From NCBI GenBank assembly GCA_041391425.1, contig JAWKNZ010000002.1, positions 186,001 to 250,000 of the forward strand: 64,000 nt of DNA, written 5' to 3'. This document shows positions 9,469-20,423 of this stretch, piece by piece (the first letter of the stretch is position 1; every line of letters begins with the position of its first letter). Position numbers and translations under genes: made by a program. The stretch is from JAWKNZ01 sp041391425. Its GTDB lineage: Bacteria > Bdellovibrionota_B > Oligoflexia > Oligoflexales > JAWKNZ01. A model generated the notes under the pieces. It ran no database searches. It was not told the DNA's origin and saw nothing but the letters and a program-made list of their open reading frames with translations.

Positions 9469-10739
9469 TTAAAAACTCCATCTAATATCAAATGTGCTGC
9501 GGCTATTAAATGGCCTTAGTTCTGAAGATGGGGTACTGTCTTTTGTAAGTAGTTTAGGTAGGTAGATCAAGTGTCATGAAGACCCAACTTTATACTCTAA
9601 TCGGGCTAGTCCGGCTCCATCTTTGTCATCTAAACTGTTAATATATGTTATGAAAAAAGTTAATTCGATCGAGGAAGTCGATCAAGGAGAAATACAGAGA
9701 ATATAGCGTGTTCGTATTAGCAAGGTTTGTATTGATGCATTGTTTTGATCTATAGTTACTGAGTCCCCGGCCGCTTTCAGAAGATAGATTTTAAAATCGA
9801 TATCACCCTCATTGAGCATGTCAGGTTGGGCTAGGTATTCAATTTGGACTCTAAATTTTGAAGAGCCTTCATATGAGCTTCCAACTAACCAAGATCTTGC
9901 AATGTTTTCTTTTCCATATAAGAACTTGCTTGTCTTTTTCTATTCCATATTCTCCATATGTTTTTAAAGTATTGACCATCAGAGCTTGAATAAATGAACC
10001 ACCTTGAATACGCTTATCTATCTTTCCATAGATAGGCCGATTTCTGTTTTATCTATTCTTTGATAAACTCTAGCCAGAAACTGAGGTTATTGGAATTGTT
10101 ATTGGAATTGTCTTTGGGTAGGCCGTTGGTCTTTTTCATCATCGACTAATACGATAATGTCATAAGTACCATAGGGTTGCTGCGAAACTCATCCAAGTTC
10201 CTTGTCGGTCTTCTTTTAGGCCAGGTGCAGTGTTCGATTTATGTAATAAATCACTAGGAGAAAATTATGAGGCCTGAGGCGTTTATTGCGCTCCTTACCT
10301 ACGACAAGTAAAATTGAATCGATAGGTCTGTAGCCTTCCTGCCTGATTAAGATAACCAAGTGTCCGGCTAGAAATTTCTTCAGAAAAATATGCCGTACCA
10401 TCGAAATAACTCATACATATCCCAAATTTTGAAGAAAGGTTAATCCTGATTCATAGTTTCTTTTTAAATCAAAACTACTATCTTTTTCTCGGTTCTAATT
10501 GTTTCTACAAAATAGCATAGCCACGGTAATTGGATTTGATTTGGCGAGAATTATTTTCATCTTGGCTATTGTTTTCATTTTCTGTATTAGCATTATTTTC
10601 CGATTTTCCCTAATGGCAGAGCTTCTTCGAGGTCATTGTCAATTGCATTGCCTGCATCTTGGCTTAGAGCCTCTTGGAAGTTAGCAAGTAATAATACAAT
10701 TAGAAAAACTTTAGTCATCGATTTTTTGATACCTTTCAT
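9469..10739 (-). pseudogene. outer-membrane beta-barrel protein, multiply frameshifted
   Basis: Reading the minus strand in pieces gives a signal peptide (MKGIKKSMTKVFLIVLLL, then an AxA-like site before QDAGN). Later come beta-rich stretches such as SWLVGSSYEGSSKFRVQIEY, and the end is FDIRWSF with a terminal Phe, the usual signature of barrel proteins recognised by BamA. No long open frame survives, so several frameshifts are required. It lies between the LolA-like and ATPase genes of the broken operon. The family is not identified; a DUF1302-like or similar partner of lipoprotein-sorting modules is possible. Confidence 0.5.
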
Positions 10740-10806
10740 TAAAACGTTAGACTTAAATTTTGATTATTTTCCTAAGTTGTCTGCTACAAAACGACTTGGG
10801 GGAATT

Positions 10807-11487
10807 TCAGATACTTTCTAAGCTAATGACCTGCATTTCACTTTCTTGTTTTGTTATTAGATTTTCCATTACTAATCTAGAAGGTCTGATTGATTTTCCA
10901 AAAGACTTTACCTCGCCATAGCGTAATCGTTTTTAATTTAGATCCTTGCGAATCGTAGAATATTTGCTGAACAGGCTGTTGTGATTTTTATCGACCCACA
11001 ATAACATCTTAGCGTAGCTTGCGTCTTTTGACTTTGCTGTTTGTTCGAATATCCACTGATTTTTAATTCTTTAATAAGTTTTGTAGTATTGATGCGACCA
11101 GTCGACACGGAGAATATCAGCATTGGAGAAATCACCACCGGCAAAGCTGTCGCGGTCTGCAACTCGTATAACTCTAGCGGCACTGGGCATAAACGTCAAA
11201 TTTCATCATTGATACGCAAAAATTTTGACCTTTTTCTCTTGCAGGAGCGACAAAATAGCCTCTGGCATGATTGGCGTCACTAATGTCAAATGTGACTGTA
11301 TAGCTAGCTTCTGCGCCGTCGCTTCTTTTGTTTTAAAGTAATACTTCGCCTTGACGTTTTTAGGAGCTAACGAGGCCTCAATTTTTTTCGATTATAGTGT
11401 TTAAGGATTGGTTGCTTAATGTGGCCGAGCTTGTGAGCAAACTGACGCTGATGATTAGATAGTTCTATAGAAATTAGATACTGACAT
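10807..11487 (-). pseudogene. LolA-like outer-membrane lipoprotein-sorting protein, frameshifted
   Basis: Piecewise translation gives ANHARGYFVAPAREKGQNFL, then RVIRVADRDSFAGGDFSNAD, ILRVDW, and near the end RLRYGEVKSFGKSIRPSR. This is the conserved core of the LolA-like family (pfam17131 type) found beside FtsX-type ABC transporters. The start is near MSVSNFYRT at 11487 with a hydrophobic segment after it, and the stop is at 10807. At least four frame changes are needed. If alive, it would be a periplasmic carrier for a hydrophobic ligand working with the neighbouring ABC transporter. Confidence 0.6.
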
Positions 11488-11543
11488 ATTTTGTTTTATC
11501 TTTATTTCTAATGTTATTCTTCTGCTCCTCACTCGTTAACTGA

Positions 11544-12863
11544 TTAAGTTGAATTTAGTGCCTCAACTGGTTTAATCTGCTAGCGCGGTAGGCAGGAAAA
11601 AGGCAGCAATTAGTGAAGCACAGAACGCAAGCCCGAAGCTAGAAGAATGAAAGACCACGGTATATATGGATGGGTGTTTGTTGCCACTCGTTGACCGGGT
11701 AAAGCAAAAACAATTCCCTTTGATCCTAAATAGTTACGACACCCCATGCGAGGACTACTCCAACAATTCCTCCAAGTAATGATATAAGCAGACTCAGAAA
11801 GAAATAAAAACATAATGTGTTTTCTTCTATATCCAAGGGCTGTGAGGGTGCCAATTTCTCTGGTCCGTTCCATGACTGTCATTAGGGACGTATTAATTAC
11901 CGCAGAAATCATAATTACAAAAACTACGGTAACGATAATTGCGAAAATTACGTTTTGTAAGTTGAGCACCTCGCCAGAAATGAGAAGTTCAATCCAACTT
12001 TCCAACAACCAATCCTTTTGATGCTACACTTTGAACTTCTTTTTGCTATTTTGAGAGATGCATCTTTTTGAGCTGCAATGGCCACCTCGAAACAAACCCT
12101 TGAGAACGTGTGAGAATTTGTAATGTAGAAAAATCCATCCATGCCATTCTACTAGCTGCAGTTGGTAATGCATAATCTACAACTCTACAATCTTTGTCGA
12201 TAGCCTGCATATTATTTCGATCTTGAACTAGTATTACAATTTCGTCGTTAAGCAGGCCTTGAGTCCGCGCATTAATGCAGGCATAATCATTATTTGGTGG
12301 AAACTATCACCTGCATCAATGCGAGACTTATCCATAACATGATCGTTTTTGGGCTTCATCAGAGGTGTTGCAGCTTCTAGTAAATCGTCATCTTCTTCAG
12401 TTGGCTGCTTTTGTTTTTCTTTTATAGAGCTTAAAACGTTACCATTTTGAATGGCATTTTTAAGGCGCGGGCATACTGAGCTCTTTTGAGAATCTATTCC
12501 TACAATCATCACGGGAGTAGATTTTTGACTTTTCTGTTGATTTAATCAATCCCGTACCATAGCCTTGGGGCTAAACTAGTGATTGTTGGTAATTTTCAAA
12601 TTTGATTTCATCGGCTTGACTATAAGGGAAAATAATTTCATATGGATCGGCGCGTCGATGATATCGCGATAGCCTTCTTTATGTATCTGCATATCTCCAT
12701 GTATTTTGCGAGTGAGCCCTCCCCGAATTTCTCCTTGTAGCCCATTCAACAAACCGCGTGTTCCACATACTACGACAATGCCGATAAAAACAGTGAGGGC
12801 AGTTATGAGGCTTCGTCTATAGTTGCGTCCCATGTTCCGCCGTACAGCTTTTAGAAGATCCAT
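11544..12863 (-). pseudogene. FtsX/MacB-type ABC permease, frameshifted
   Basis: The start is intact at 12863: MDLLKAVRRNMGRNYRRS, then TALTVFIGIVVVCGTRGL, the first membrane helix and MacB-like periplasmic domain. The FtsX core survives around 11900 (VFVIMISAVINTSLMTVMER, TREIGTLTALGYRRKHI), and the C-terminal KPVEALN motif precedes the stop at 11544. Between these the frame changes several times. It is the first gene of the broken operon. It would be an inner-membrane permease moving lipoproteins or other amphiphiles, paired with the ATPase at 8793. Confidence 0.72.
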
Positions 12864-13325
12864 ACTGCTATCCTTATTCTTTCTGTTTAATCAATTTAGC
12901 ACTCTACTATACTTTTAAATGCGCCCTTACAACGGTATCCCAAGGTATGGAATTTCTACAGTATTATGTTAAGCATGATGCCTAGATTAATTATGTTACT
13001 ACTATACTCTTGCACTGTAAAAATACCATTCACTATTAGTGCGCCACTTTGCCATTAAAATTTAATGAAATTAAGTGACTGGCTGTAATTATATTATATC
13101 TTTTGCCTGAGAAGCTTCAGTTACAAGGCTTTTGTGACTAAGACAGACAGTTCGCAAAATAACAAAAAAGTACGTGACAAGGAGAGTATTCAAAAAAGGG
13201 GATGTATGAATACTGAAGAGAAAATTGAAAGTATAGTTTTCCAGCTCCATCTTCTACCAGACAAGTAGCCATCAGTTGTTGTTTATTGTTTTGCAGCCAA
13301 TTCATTCGCAGATGATGACGATAGA
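12864..13325. other. divergent intergenic region, 460 bases
   Basis: This lies between the broken permease gene and the secreted protease. It is AT-rich and should hold promoters for both. A short frame from ATG 13206 (MNTEEKIESI) ends at TAG 13266 directly upstream of, and in frame with, the signal-peptide-like sequence of the next gene. I see no other gene. Confidence 0.35.
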
Positions 13326-14552
13326 GTGATTTATGGTGAGGATAATCGATTGGATGTTAAAGATGAACCAGACCTTATGTTAACTCAGTTGGCGCGTTCA
13401 ACTGCTGTATTGGTAAAGTCATCACAGTTAAAAACAATTAGCCAGAACTCATTGCTAATGGAGCTGCCTAGCGAAACTTTTCAAGAAAGTTTTGGGGTAT
13501 GTCCGACTGAGCCTTTTGCTCAGCAACCTAACCCCGGATTTTGTTCAGGTTTTTTGGTGACAAAAGATTTATTTGTGACAGCCGGCCATTGTATGGCGTC
13601 ACCTACTTCTTGTGCTGAAACGGCAATTGTTTTTGGTTTTAGTGTTGAAGTAGAGGGGCAGGATCCTTCAAAAGTGCAGGAAGCAGATGTTTACTTATGT
13701 GAAAAAATTATTGCAAGAGAACAAGATCCTGTGACTCTCAATGATTTTACTGTGATCAAACTTAATCGCTCGGTGGAAGGGCGTGAGCCACTTGCATATA
13801 GAAAAACTGGCGCAGTATCCATTGGCGATCCTATGACCGTGATCGGACATCCTTCGGGTTTACCAACTAAAATTGCTAGCGGCGCATGGGTGCGAAGTAA
13901 CGATGCAGATAAGTTTTTTGTGGCGAATCTTGATAGTTATGGAGGAAACTCTGGGTCAGCGGTCTTCAATACAGAAACTGGGGAAGTAGAAGGAATTTTA
14001 GTACGAGGAGAAAATGATTTTGTCCGTCAAAATAACTGTATTGTTTCAAATGTATGTAATGATTTTGAATGTCGGGGTGAAGATGTAACGCGAGCGATTG
14101 AATTTGCTAAATATATTCCAAACGACGAAACTTCGGAAGAAGAGCAAACTGCAGAAATTATAGTAAAAGAACATTCGAATCTTGCATTGGCGATCCCAGA
14201 TGCTGATGCAAATGGTGTGGATATTTATTTTGATATAGAACAGGAAGATACGATTACTCACGTTTCCATTTATTTAAATATAGCTCATACTTATATTGGC
14301 GATCTTAAGATTTCTTTCTCTCATCCAGATGGCACGCAAATTGTTCTGCAAAATCGTACTGGAGGTAGCAAAGATGATCTTGAAGTGGAGTTTGGAGCTA
14401 AGGATGTGGAAGTTCCTGCCTTATCCAACTTGCAAGGTAAATTAGCTGCTGGAACCTGGAAAATTAAGGTCTCAGACCTCGCTTGGGCTGATGTTGGTAA
14501 GTTAAGGGATGCTAGATTGGCTTTAAAGACCCAAAAAACCTTACCTTTGTAG
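13326..14552 (+). CDS. secreted trypsin-like serine protease with C-terminal P domain
   Basis: Chymotrypsin-fold endopeptidase. The catalytic triad is visible: His88 in TAGHC, Asp140 in LNDFTVIKL, Ser209 in GGNSGSAV. Several cysteines suggest disulfides. From about residue 285 a proprotein-convertase P-domain follows (HVSIYLNIAHTYIGDLKISF, SHPDGTQIVL, GTWKIKVSDLAWADVGKL), a beta-sandwich often attached to secreted bacterial proteases. The open frame from GTG 13326 lacks a full signal peptide. The in-frame codons just upstream read VVVYCFAANSFADDDD, like the end of one, but a TAG lies at 13266, so the N-terminus may be damaged or misread. A terminator follows. Confidence 0.85.
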   Translation: MIYGEDNRLDVKDEPDLMLTQLARSTAVLVKSSQLKTISQNSLLMELPSETFQESFGVCPTEPFAQQPNPGFCSGFLVTKDLFVTAGHCMASPTSCAETAIVFGFSVEVEGQDPSKVQEADVYLCEKIIAREQDPVTLNDFTVIKLNRSVEGREPLAYRKTGAVSIGDPMTVIGHPSGLPTKIASGAWVRSNDADKFFVANLDSYGGNSGSAVFNTETGEVEGILVRGENDFVRQNNCIVSNVCNDFECRGEDVTRAIEFAKYIPNDETSEEEQTAEIIVKEHSNLALAIPDADANGVDIYFDIEQEDTITHVSIYLNIAHTYIGDLKISFSHPDGTQIVLQNRTGGSKDDLEVEFGAKDVEVPALSNLQGKLAAGTWKIKVSDLAWADVGKLRDARLALKTQKTLPL

Positions 14553-14594
14553 AATGCATCTGCAGATTCATAGTATATCGAATTTTTCTTTGAT

Positions 14595-14629
14595 AATGCG
14601 GGCTAAGCCCGCATTACTGCCTTTTTTTG
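14595..14629 (+). terminator. rho-independent terminator of the protease gene
   Basis: The stem AATGCGGGC, loop TAA and GCCCGCATT are followed by a run of seven T, about 45 bases after the protease stop. Confidence 0.85.
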
Positions 14630-14883
14630 TTCTTTAGCTTTAGGCTGAAATTGTTGTCCATTAATTTAACTTTGATAAATTGTGCCTAATCGATTACATG
14701 TGACTACCTATCATGTGGAATTCTCCCGATTACATCTTTTTTAATTTATTTATATATTAAATCTTTTTGGTAGCTTGGTGTCGAGCATTTGACTATATTA
14801 TTGCTTAATCTTATATATAATTTCCTGCAATTTATATGTTGAACATAAGCACTTTAGACATGTTTGAAAGCATTGAGGTACAG

Positions 14884-16995
14884 ATGTTAAAGATAATGAA
14901 GGACTCTTTTTTTCTAAATATTATCTTGATAACGGTTTTGCAGTCACAATCAGCCTGCAAAGCAATCCGACAAGGGCATGATGACCAAGGATTTCTAAAA
15001 TATCGGCAAGAAAAGGACGGTCAGAATGTTTTAGTTGATGGCGGTATTGCTTATGATCCTAATGACAAAAGTTGTTACGGTTTTCCACGCATTTGGGCTG
15101 ATTCTAAAGAAGGTACTTGTGTAGGCATGGTAAGTGTATCGGGAGCAGATGATAACAAACTTCTAAAACCTAGATCGATGTTGCAAATTCCAGGTTCGAG
15201 AGATTTTTTACTTACTGATATGGGAGGCTGGAATCCAGGTAAAGGTCGTCTTTTAAAATTGGAAAAAAAGGATTCAGGTTATGCGATAAAGGAAATAGAA
15301 GGGCTGAAAAATCTAAATCTTCCTCATGCTTTGGCACTCGGCCCCGAAGGCAAGGTTTTTGTCGGTGAAGACCGTCAAATATTTTGGATAGATCCAAATC
15401 AGGAAAAGCCTCAAGTTAATGTAGTTATTAATGGTTTGACAGAGGCAGATGGTAAAAATAAACATCCAGTAACTATGTTTGTATTCGATAATGAGTTTAA
15501 CCTTTATGTCAATATCGGTGCTCCGTCAGATCAATGTGAGTCTGATTCACAGCATGAATGTAGATTATCTAGCAATTTTGCACAGCTTCGATTTTATAAG
15601 TACAAAGGTGATTTACATTGGGATGAAAATTTCGAGGTGTTTGCTAGCGGGTTACGCAATTCAATGGGTTTAGCTTTTCATAAGAGCGGAACTATTTTGC
15701 AGGCAGAAAATAGTATGGACTTTAAGAACGAATTTGAGCCATTCGAAGAGCTTAATATAGTAGTACGACAGAAACATTATGGTTGGCCATACTGTTACGA
15801 CTTTTATAGAAAAATCCGATTTTTAGTAAGCACACTAAGTTTTCTTGTGACGCCAATAACAGCAATAACTATCAAGCTCCATATATATTACTGCCACCTC
15901 ATAGCGCTCCTTTAGGAATGCTTTATTACCCTGAAGAAGGAGCGCAAATGTTTGAGGATTTAAAAGGAGCTTTGCTGGTGTCTTTGCATGGCTACCGCCG
16001 CTCTGGTCACAGGATTATTTATTATGAGGTTGACGATAAAGGTTTACCGATACTTAGTAATGCCCCAAACGATGTTTATTTTAATTTAGATAAAGAAGAG
16101 ATTACAGATAGTAATAAATTAAATCCGTATGAATCTGTTAAGTATAGTAGCTATATAGAGAAAATCGATAGGGCAGCCCAACATAAAGAATTATTGAAAG
16201 GGTGGTTTTCTTATCCACCATATAGGCCAGCTTCACCAGTAGCCATGACAATTGATGATCAAGGTGCAATTTGGTTTGCCGATGATGATGGCTTTAGGTC
16301 TAAAGAAAAAGGAATATTTGTCATTGCAAAGTTTGATGGAATTTCCCGCTCTTTGGACGATTCAATTGCAGCGAATATAGTAACGTATGACTGGAATGAA
16401 TTTTCCATGCAGATTATGGAGCATGATAAAAATCTTTCTCTACGTTTTAAAAATTTATGGAATAATTACTTAACTCAGTATTGTGCGGGATGCCACATAA
16501 CTGGGGAGCTTATAGCGATGATTCGAACTCTAAAGATATAGCAAATGGATTTTACAATGTGATATTTGAGAAGGAGTTTTTGACGCCGGGCAAAGGTGAA
16601 AATAGTTTGGCTATCGAAAAAATTGAGGACGAAAAGCGTCCTATGCCTCCCGTTCCACATTTGAGAAAAGGAGCTTTAGAAAATATTAGACTTATAAAGA
16701 TTTTGCTAATAGTCTTTCAAATAAAGATTTAACTGGCTTTCGAAGAGTTGGGGTAGAAAATTTAACAATCCGATTGCAACCGACAACTAGAGGTGACAAA
16801 TGTTTGTCTAAAGGAATGGCTTTAACACTTAGTAAAGATATGCCGATGTATGTTTTGCAAGCAAAGGAGAGTGATGGATATACTTGGGGAGAGATTATCG
16901 TTCCAAAAAAGATTCGAAAGAAAATCTTTGATGTTTGCGATGTCGATGGGACAGTCTGGGTTGCTGTCTCAGGTAAGTTTACAGCGAATTTTTAA
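14884..16995 (+). pseudogene. sorbosone-dehydrogenase-like beta-propeller lipoprotein with cytochrome c motif, frameshifted
   Basis: A signal peptide with lipobox (LQSQSAC) is followed by a beta-propeller of the PQQ-sugar/L-sorbosone dehydrogenase type: PHALALGPEGKVFVGED, FASGLRNSMGLAFHKSGT, HYGWPYCYDFY, then SPVAMTIDDQGAIWFADD. A haem-binding C-A-G-C-H lies at 16481-16495, followed by DEKRPMPPVPHLRKGA, so a cytochrome c domain closes the protein. Three frame changes are needed: about 15812 (one A missing), 16497 and about 16700. All three behave as one missing base in A/T-rich sequence. Once corrected, one continuous protein of about 700 residues results. It would be a periplasmic electron-donating sugar or alcohol dehydrogenase. 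GAGGT supports the start at 14884. Confidence 0.7.
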
Positions 16996-17011
16996 TTTGG
17001 ATAACAATATG

Positions 17012-17048
17012 AATGAGGAGGCTAATAAACTCCTCATTAAATTCTCTT
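17012..17048 (+). terminator. terminator-like hairpin
   Basis: AATGAGGAG (17012-17020) pairs with CTCCTCATT (17030-17038), and a T-rich stretch (AAATTCTCTTTT) follows. It sits just after the end of the dehydrogenase-like gene. Confidence 0.65.
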
Positions 17049-17140
17049 TTATAGATCAATATTAGATTGAAAAGCTATCTTGATGCTTTTAAGATGTTCC
17101 TGCTTTAGTTGACGACAATTTTTCATTTAAGTTGTAAATT

Positions 17141-18779
17141 TCATTGAGTAAGTGCTATCTTTAATAGCTTATTTTGATAGTTATACCTCTCTTCAAAAGA
17201 ATACGGAACAAATTGGTCTAAAGGTTCTGAAACTCCTGATACCATCTCACCGTCTTCAGTTACGCTTCTAGCTATGGAAATTGTTTGTGAAAACAAGACA
17301 TCCTCTGGAACCTCTGCATAAATAGAGCGTAGCTTAATGTATTCTCCAAGATTGTTAGGGCTGCCATAAATATCAAGAGCAACTCTTGCATATGCAGTGT
17401 CTGCAGATTGTGGTATTCCTATAATCTTTACTTTGTCTGCTAGCTCATCTTTTATTTCGTATACAAAAGCATCGCAGGAAGAAACGCACAATTCGTTGAC
17501 AAAGATGGTAATCTTTCCACGAAATGGATGATTATCAGGATGAAATCTTCCTTTGGTGCAGATCACATTTTCGTCGGCACAGAACATAGGAATTTGTGGT
17601 AAAAATTCACTATCGACTGTATTATCCCAGACGCCGTTATTTTTAATATTTTGATACCAAAGCTCTTGGCCCTTGCTTCCCCAAAATATATGCTTTTCTT
17701 AAGGTCTCGTTTTCAATGATACTATTTTTTCGAAAGCGCACCCATTGCTCTTGAAAAGGTTCCGCAAATAATATTTTATAATATGGAATTGGAGCCTGGC
17801 CTCCGCCATTTTCAAGAATGTCAATGATAAGGTGATTTATCTTCTCTGACTTATTCCAGTAATTTTTGCGTAAGCAGTCTACCTCATCATAAATATTTTC
17901 TATCGGTTTGCTTGCCTCATTGGAACAGAGTGGAGGATTTTCATTTTTTCCATGGTTGTATTGAAAAGAAATAATTCTTAAAATGGCAGTATCTGGATAA
18001 TCTGGTGATTCATAAATACATGCTCTATTTCCTTGATAAGCTAATTGAAATCCGTCGTAGCGTTTTGTGAAGTTAGCGCATCTATATTTTGAATAGTCTT
18101 TATGAGCAGGGCTATAGTCAACTAGTTGCACATCAATATCAATTGTAGATCCTTCATGCTCCACTGAATATGTTAGTGTTTCTTCTTGCCTCCATGATAG
18201 GTATTCTCTGGCTAGATTATTAAATAACGTAAGGCCGCATTGGCTTTTGAGAGGCCATTTACAAAATGAAAATTGCTCATTTAGCCAAGCTTCCATTGGC
18301 CGCCCGTTGATCGCAAGCAAGCGGTCTCCTATTTGGGGCTGGAGTTTATGATTTGCTTTTTGATTGATGGCTGAGATTACAAATTCTACCTTGTCTTCTG
18401 AAGGACGCACTTCGACAAATTTAATGGCTGGGATGCGTTTTTTAGGCAAAGAGTTCTTGATGTCTGTGTTATGACTTTCAAAGTAGGAGTGTAGATTTGG
18501 GTATGTTTGGTCAATGCGCTCTAATGCCCTGATGAATTCAGGGGGTTCTTCCGTTTTTGTTCCCTCATCTATGATTTTACTGACTGTTTCACGCCAAGAA
18601 TCATCTCTGTTCTTACGGACAAATAGGGCTTCGCCATCAAACTTTTCAATCTTATTAATTAGCTCGTTTAAGATTACTTCTTGTACTTCTGGATCCGGTA
18701 GTGCTTGGCTGCTCGCATTAGCGGCGAATCCAAAGGCGATGTAAATAAAGATGAATGATTTAAACATGTTGTGCCTCAT
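17141..18779 (-). pseudogene. S41-family (C-terminal processing) peptidase, single frameshift
   Basis: The signal peptide is MFKSFIFIYIAFGFAANASS, cleaved after ANA or NAS. A PDZ-like segment (HKLQPQIGDRLLAINGRPME) lies near residue 145, followed by the S41 domain (DTAILRIISFQYN, INHLIIDILENGGG). The catalytic Ser region ITIFVNELCVSSCDAFVYEI is in the downstream frame. The frame changes near 17690 within ATATTTTGGGG: removing one T joins KAYFWGSKGQELWYQ to the rest and gives one protein of about 545 residues. It would be a periplasmic or secreted serine protease. Only one indel separates it from being intact, so it may be functional in the real genome. Confidence 0.72.
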
Positions 18780-18888
18780 AAGTTCAGGTTGCTGTGAGCC
18801 ATGCTTATGTATAGTATTAAGATACTTTTGTAAATTATTTATAAATTGGTATATAAATTTAATACTAATCTGAAGTGGAGTATATTAT

Positions 18889-19623
18889 TTGAGCACAAAT
18901 ATTGAAACTAGGAAGTTGATAAGCGCGTTAAAAAGAGTTCTTAGGATCAAAAAAGTTAAGTATCGTGATATAGCAAAACACTTAAATCTAGCGGAAAGTA
19001 CAGTTAAACGGTTCATGTCGGAATGCGATATTGATCTCAATCGGCTAATTGTAATTTGTAGTTTTGTTGGCATGAGTTTACATGATTTGATGCATGAGAG
19101 TGAAATACAATCTGAGCTAAGGTTTACCATTGAACAAGAATCTTTCTTGGCGGAGCATATCAGCCATTTATGCTTCTTTCTAGAGCTCAATGATGGCAAA
19201 GCGGTTGAAGAGATTTCTAGTAAATATAAATTGAGTAAAAGTTCTGTTGATCATTATCTTTTGGGGCTTGAGCAAATAAAACTTATAGATATTGATGAGG
19301 ATGGTAATCCGATTCTTAGATCTTTTGGCACAACTGTAATGTGGGATGATAGAGGACCTATTGGGCAAAGGTATAGTAGTTATTATTTAAAAGAAATGAC
19401 TGCTAGAGCTCAAAAACATTTAATAAATAATAGCGAATTATGCTTACGTATTGGCTTACGACGGCTTTCGACACATAATTGGAAAAATTTTAAGGAAGAT
19501 ATAGATACTGTTTTGGCGAAATATAGAAATTTGTCTTCTAAAGGTGGTGATCAACCGGTTCAGTATTTATTTATCTCTGATTTATGGCATGATTCTTTTT
19601 TTGATAGGATTGATAATATTTAA
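18889..19623 (+). CDS. XRE-like helix-turn-helix regulator
   Basis: It is a 244-residue protein. The N-terminal helix-turn-helix spans about residues 8-45 (VKYRDIAKHLNLAESTVKRF), and a second winged-helix-like segment is at about 102-135 (VEEISSKYKLSKSSVDHYLL). The layout is like TIGR02147 and CsgD-type helix-turn-helix proteins, but no exact family is recognised. The start is TTG 18889 with GGAG eight bases upstream. It is divergent from the S41 peptidase, which it might regulate. Confidence 0.68.
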   Translation: MSTNIETRKLISALKRVLRIKKVKYRDIAKHLNLAESTVKRFMSECDIDLNRLIVICSFVGMSLHDLMHESEIQSELRFTIEQESFLAEHISHLCFFLELNDGKAVEEISSKYKLSKSSVDHYLLGLEQIKLIDIDEDGNPILRSFGTTVMWDDRGPIGQRYSSYYLKEMTARAQKHLINNSELCLRIGLRRLSTHNWKNFKEDIDTVLAKYRNLSSKGGDQPVQYLFISDLWHDSFFDRIDNI

Positions 19624-19771
19624 GATCTTCTTTTAAATAGAGCTGTCCTTCTTTAAAAATTTTATCTTACAATGATTTTATGTGTAACAAATCTAGGTTA
19701 ACGATATAACTTGTTATATAATAGCTTTTTACAAAAATAAATTATGTTGAAATCTAAATGGAGGAGTGAGG

Positions 19772-20386
19772 ATGAAAAATGTTCGAAATATTATAAAAAT
19801 TGCTATCCTTTTATATTTATCTGTTAGTTGTGGTTCATCAGAAGATAGTGACAGTAAAGATAGTGCAGCCGACACTTCTATTTATCAAGGGACATGGTCA
19901 TTAGCATGTGCAAGCTCAGGAACAGATAGTGGTTCTTATGTATTTGATGGATCAAATTTTACATATAAGACCTCTCACTTCAACGGCGAATCCACAAGTT
20001 GTGAGGCGGCTAATAAAGATTTTGATGCCGAAGTTACTGGTACATATAAAATTGGTGCGGACATTGAAGGAGTTGAAGGAGCAAAGGCAATAGATATCAC
20101 ATTTGTAACTTATACTATGACCCCAACTTCAGAAGATGCTGTTAGCTTTTTTAACGATGAAAGTGGCTGTGCTAGTGGTGAATGGGAGCTTGATACTAAA
20201 AAGGATTTAACTACACTAGATTGCGATATGTTTGGGGACACGGCAAAAGGAACGATCGTTTATGATATTATTAAGGTGAATAGCGATAAATTAACCCTAG
20301 GTGATTCCGAAGATGATGCTACAGACGGTACTACTGAGGCTAAGCGCCCTACCGCTTTAGAATCTGATTCTTATACCAAAGAGTAG
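19772..20386 (+). CDS. putative lipoprotein, function unknown
   Basis: The signal peptide MKNVRNIIKIAILLYLSVSC has a lipobox cysteine at residue 20, followed by an acidic Ser/Asp linker. The mature domain is acidic, with several Cys and the look of a secreted beta-sandwich. ATG 19772 is chosen over GTG 19766 because GAGGAG precedes it and the signal peptide starts there. I do not recognise the family. A damaged lipoprotein-like gene follows. Confidence 0.65.
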   Translation: MKNVRNIIKIAILLYLSVSCGSSEDSDSKDSAADTSIYQGTWSLACASSGTDSGSYVFDGSNFTYKTSHFNGESTSCEAANKDFDAEVTGTYKIGADIEGVEGAKAIDITFVTYTMTPTSEDAVSFFNDESGCASGEWELDTKKDLTTLDCDMFGDTAKGTIVYDIIKVNSDKLTLGDSEDDATDGTTEAKRPTALESDSYTKE

Positions 20387-20423
20387 AATGATTTTTTGGA
20401 AGGAATAGGTTTTTTCTTGTATC

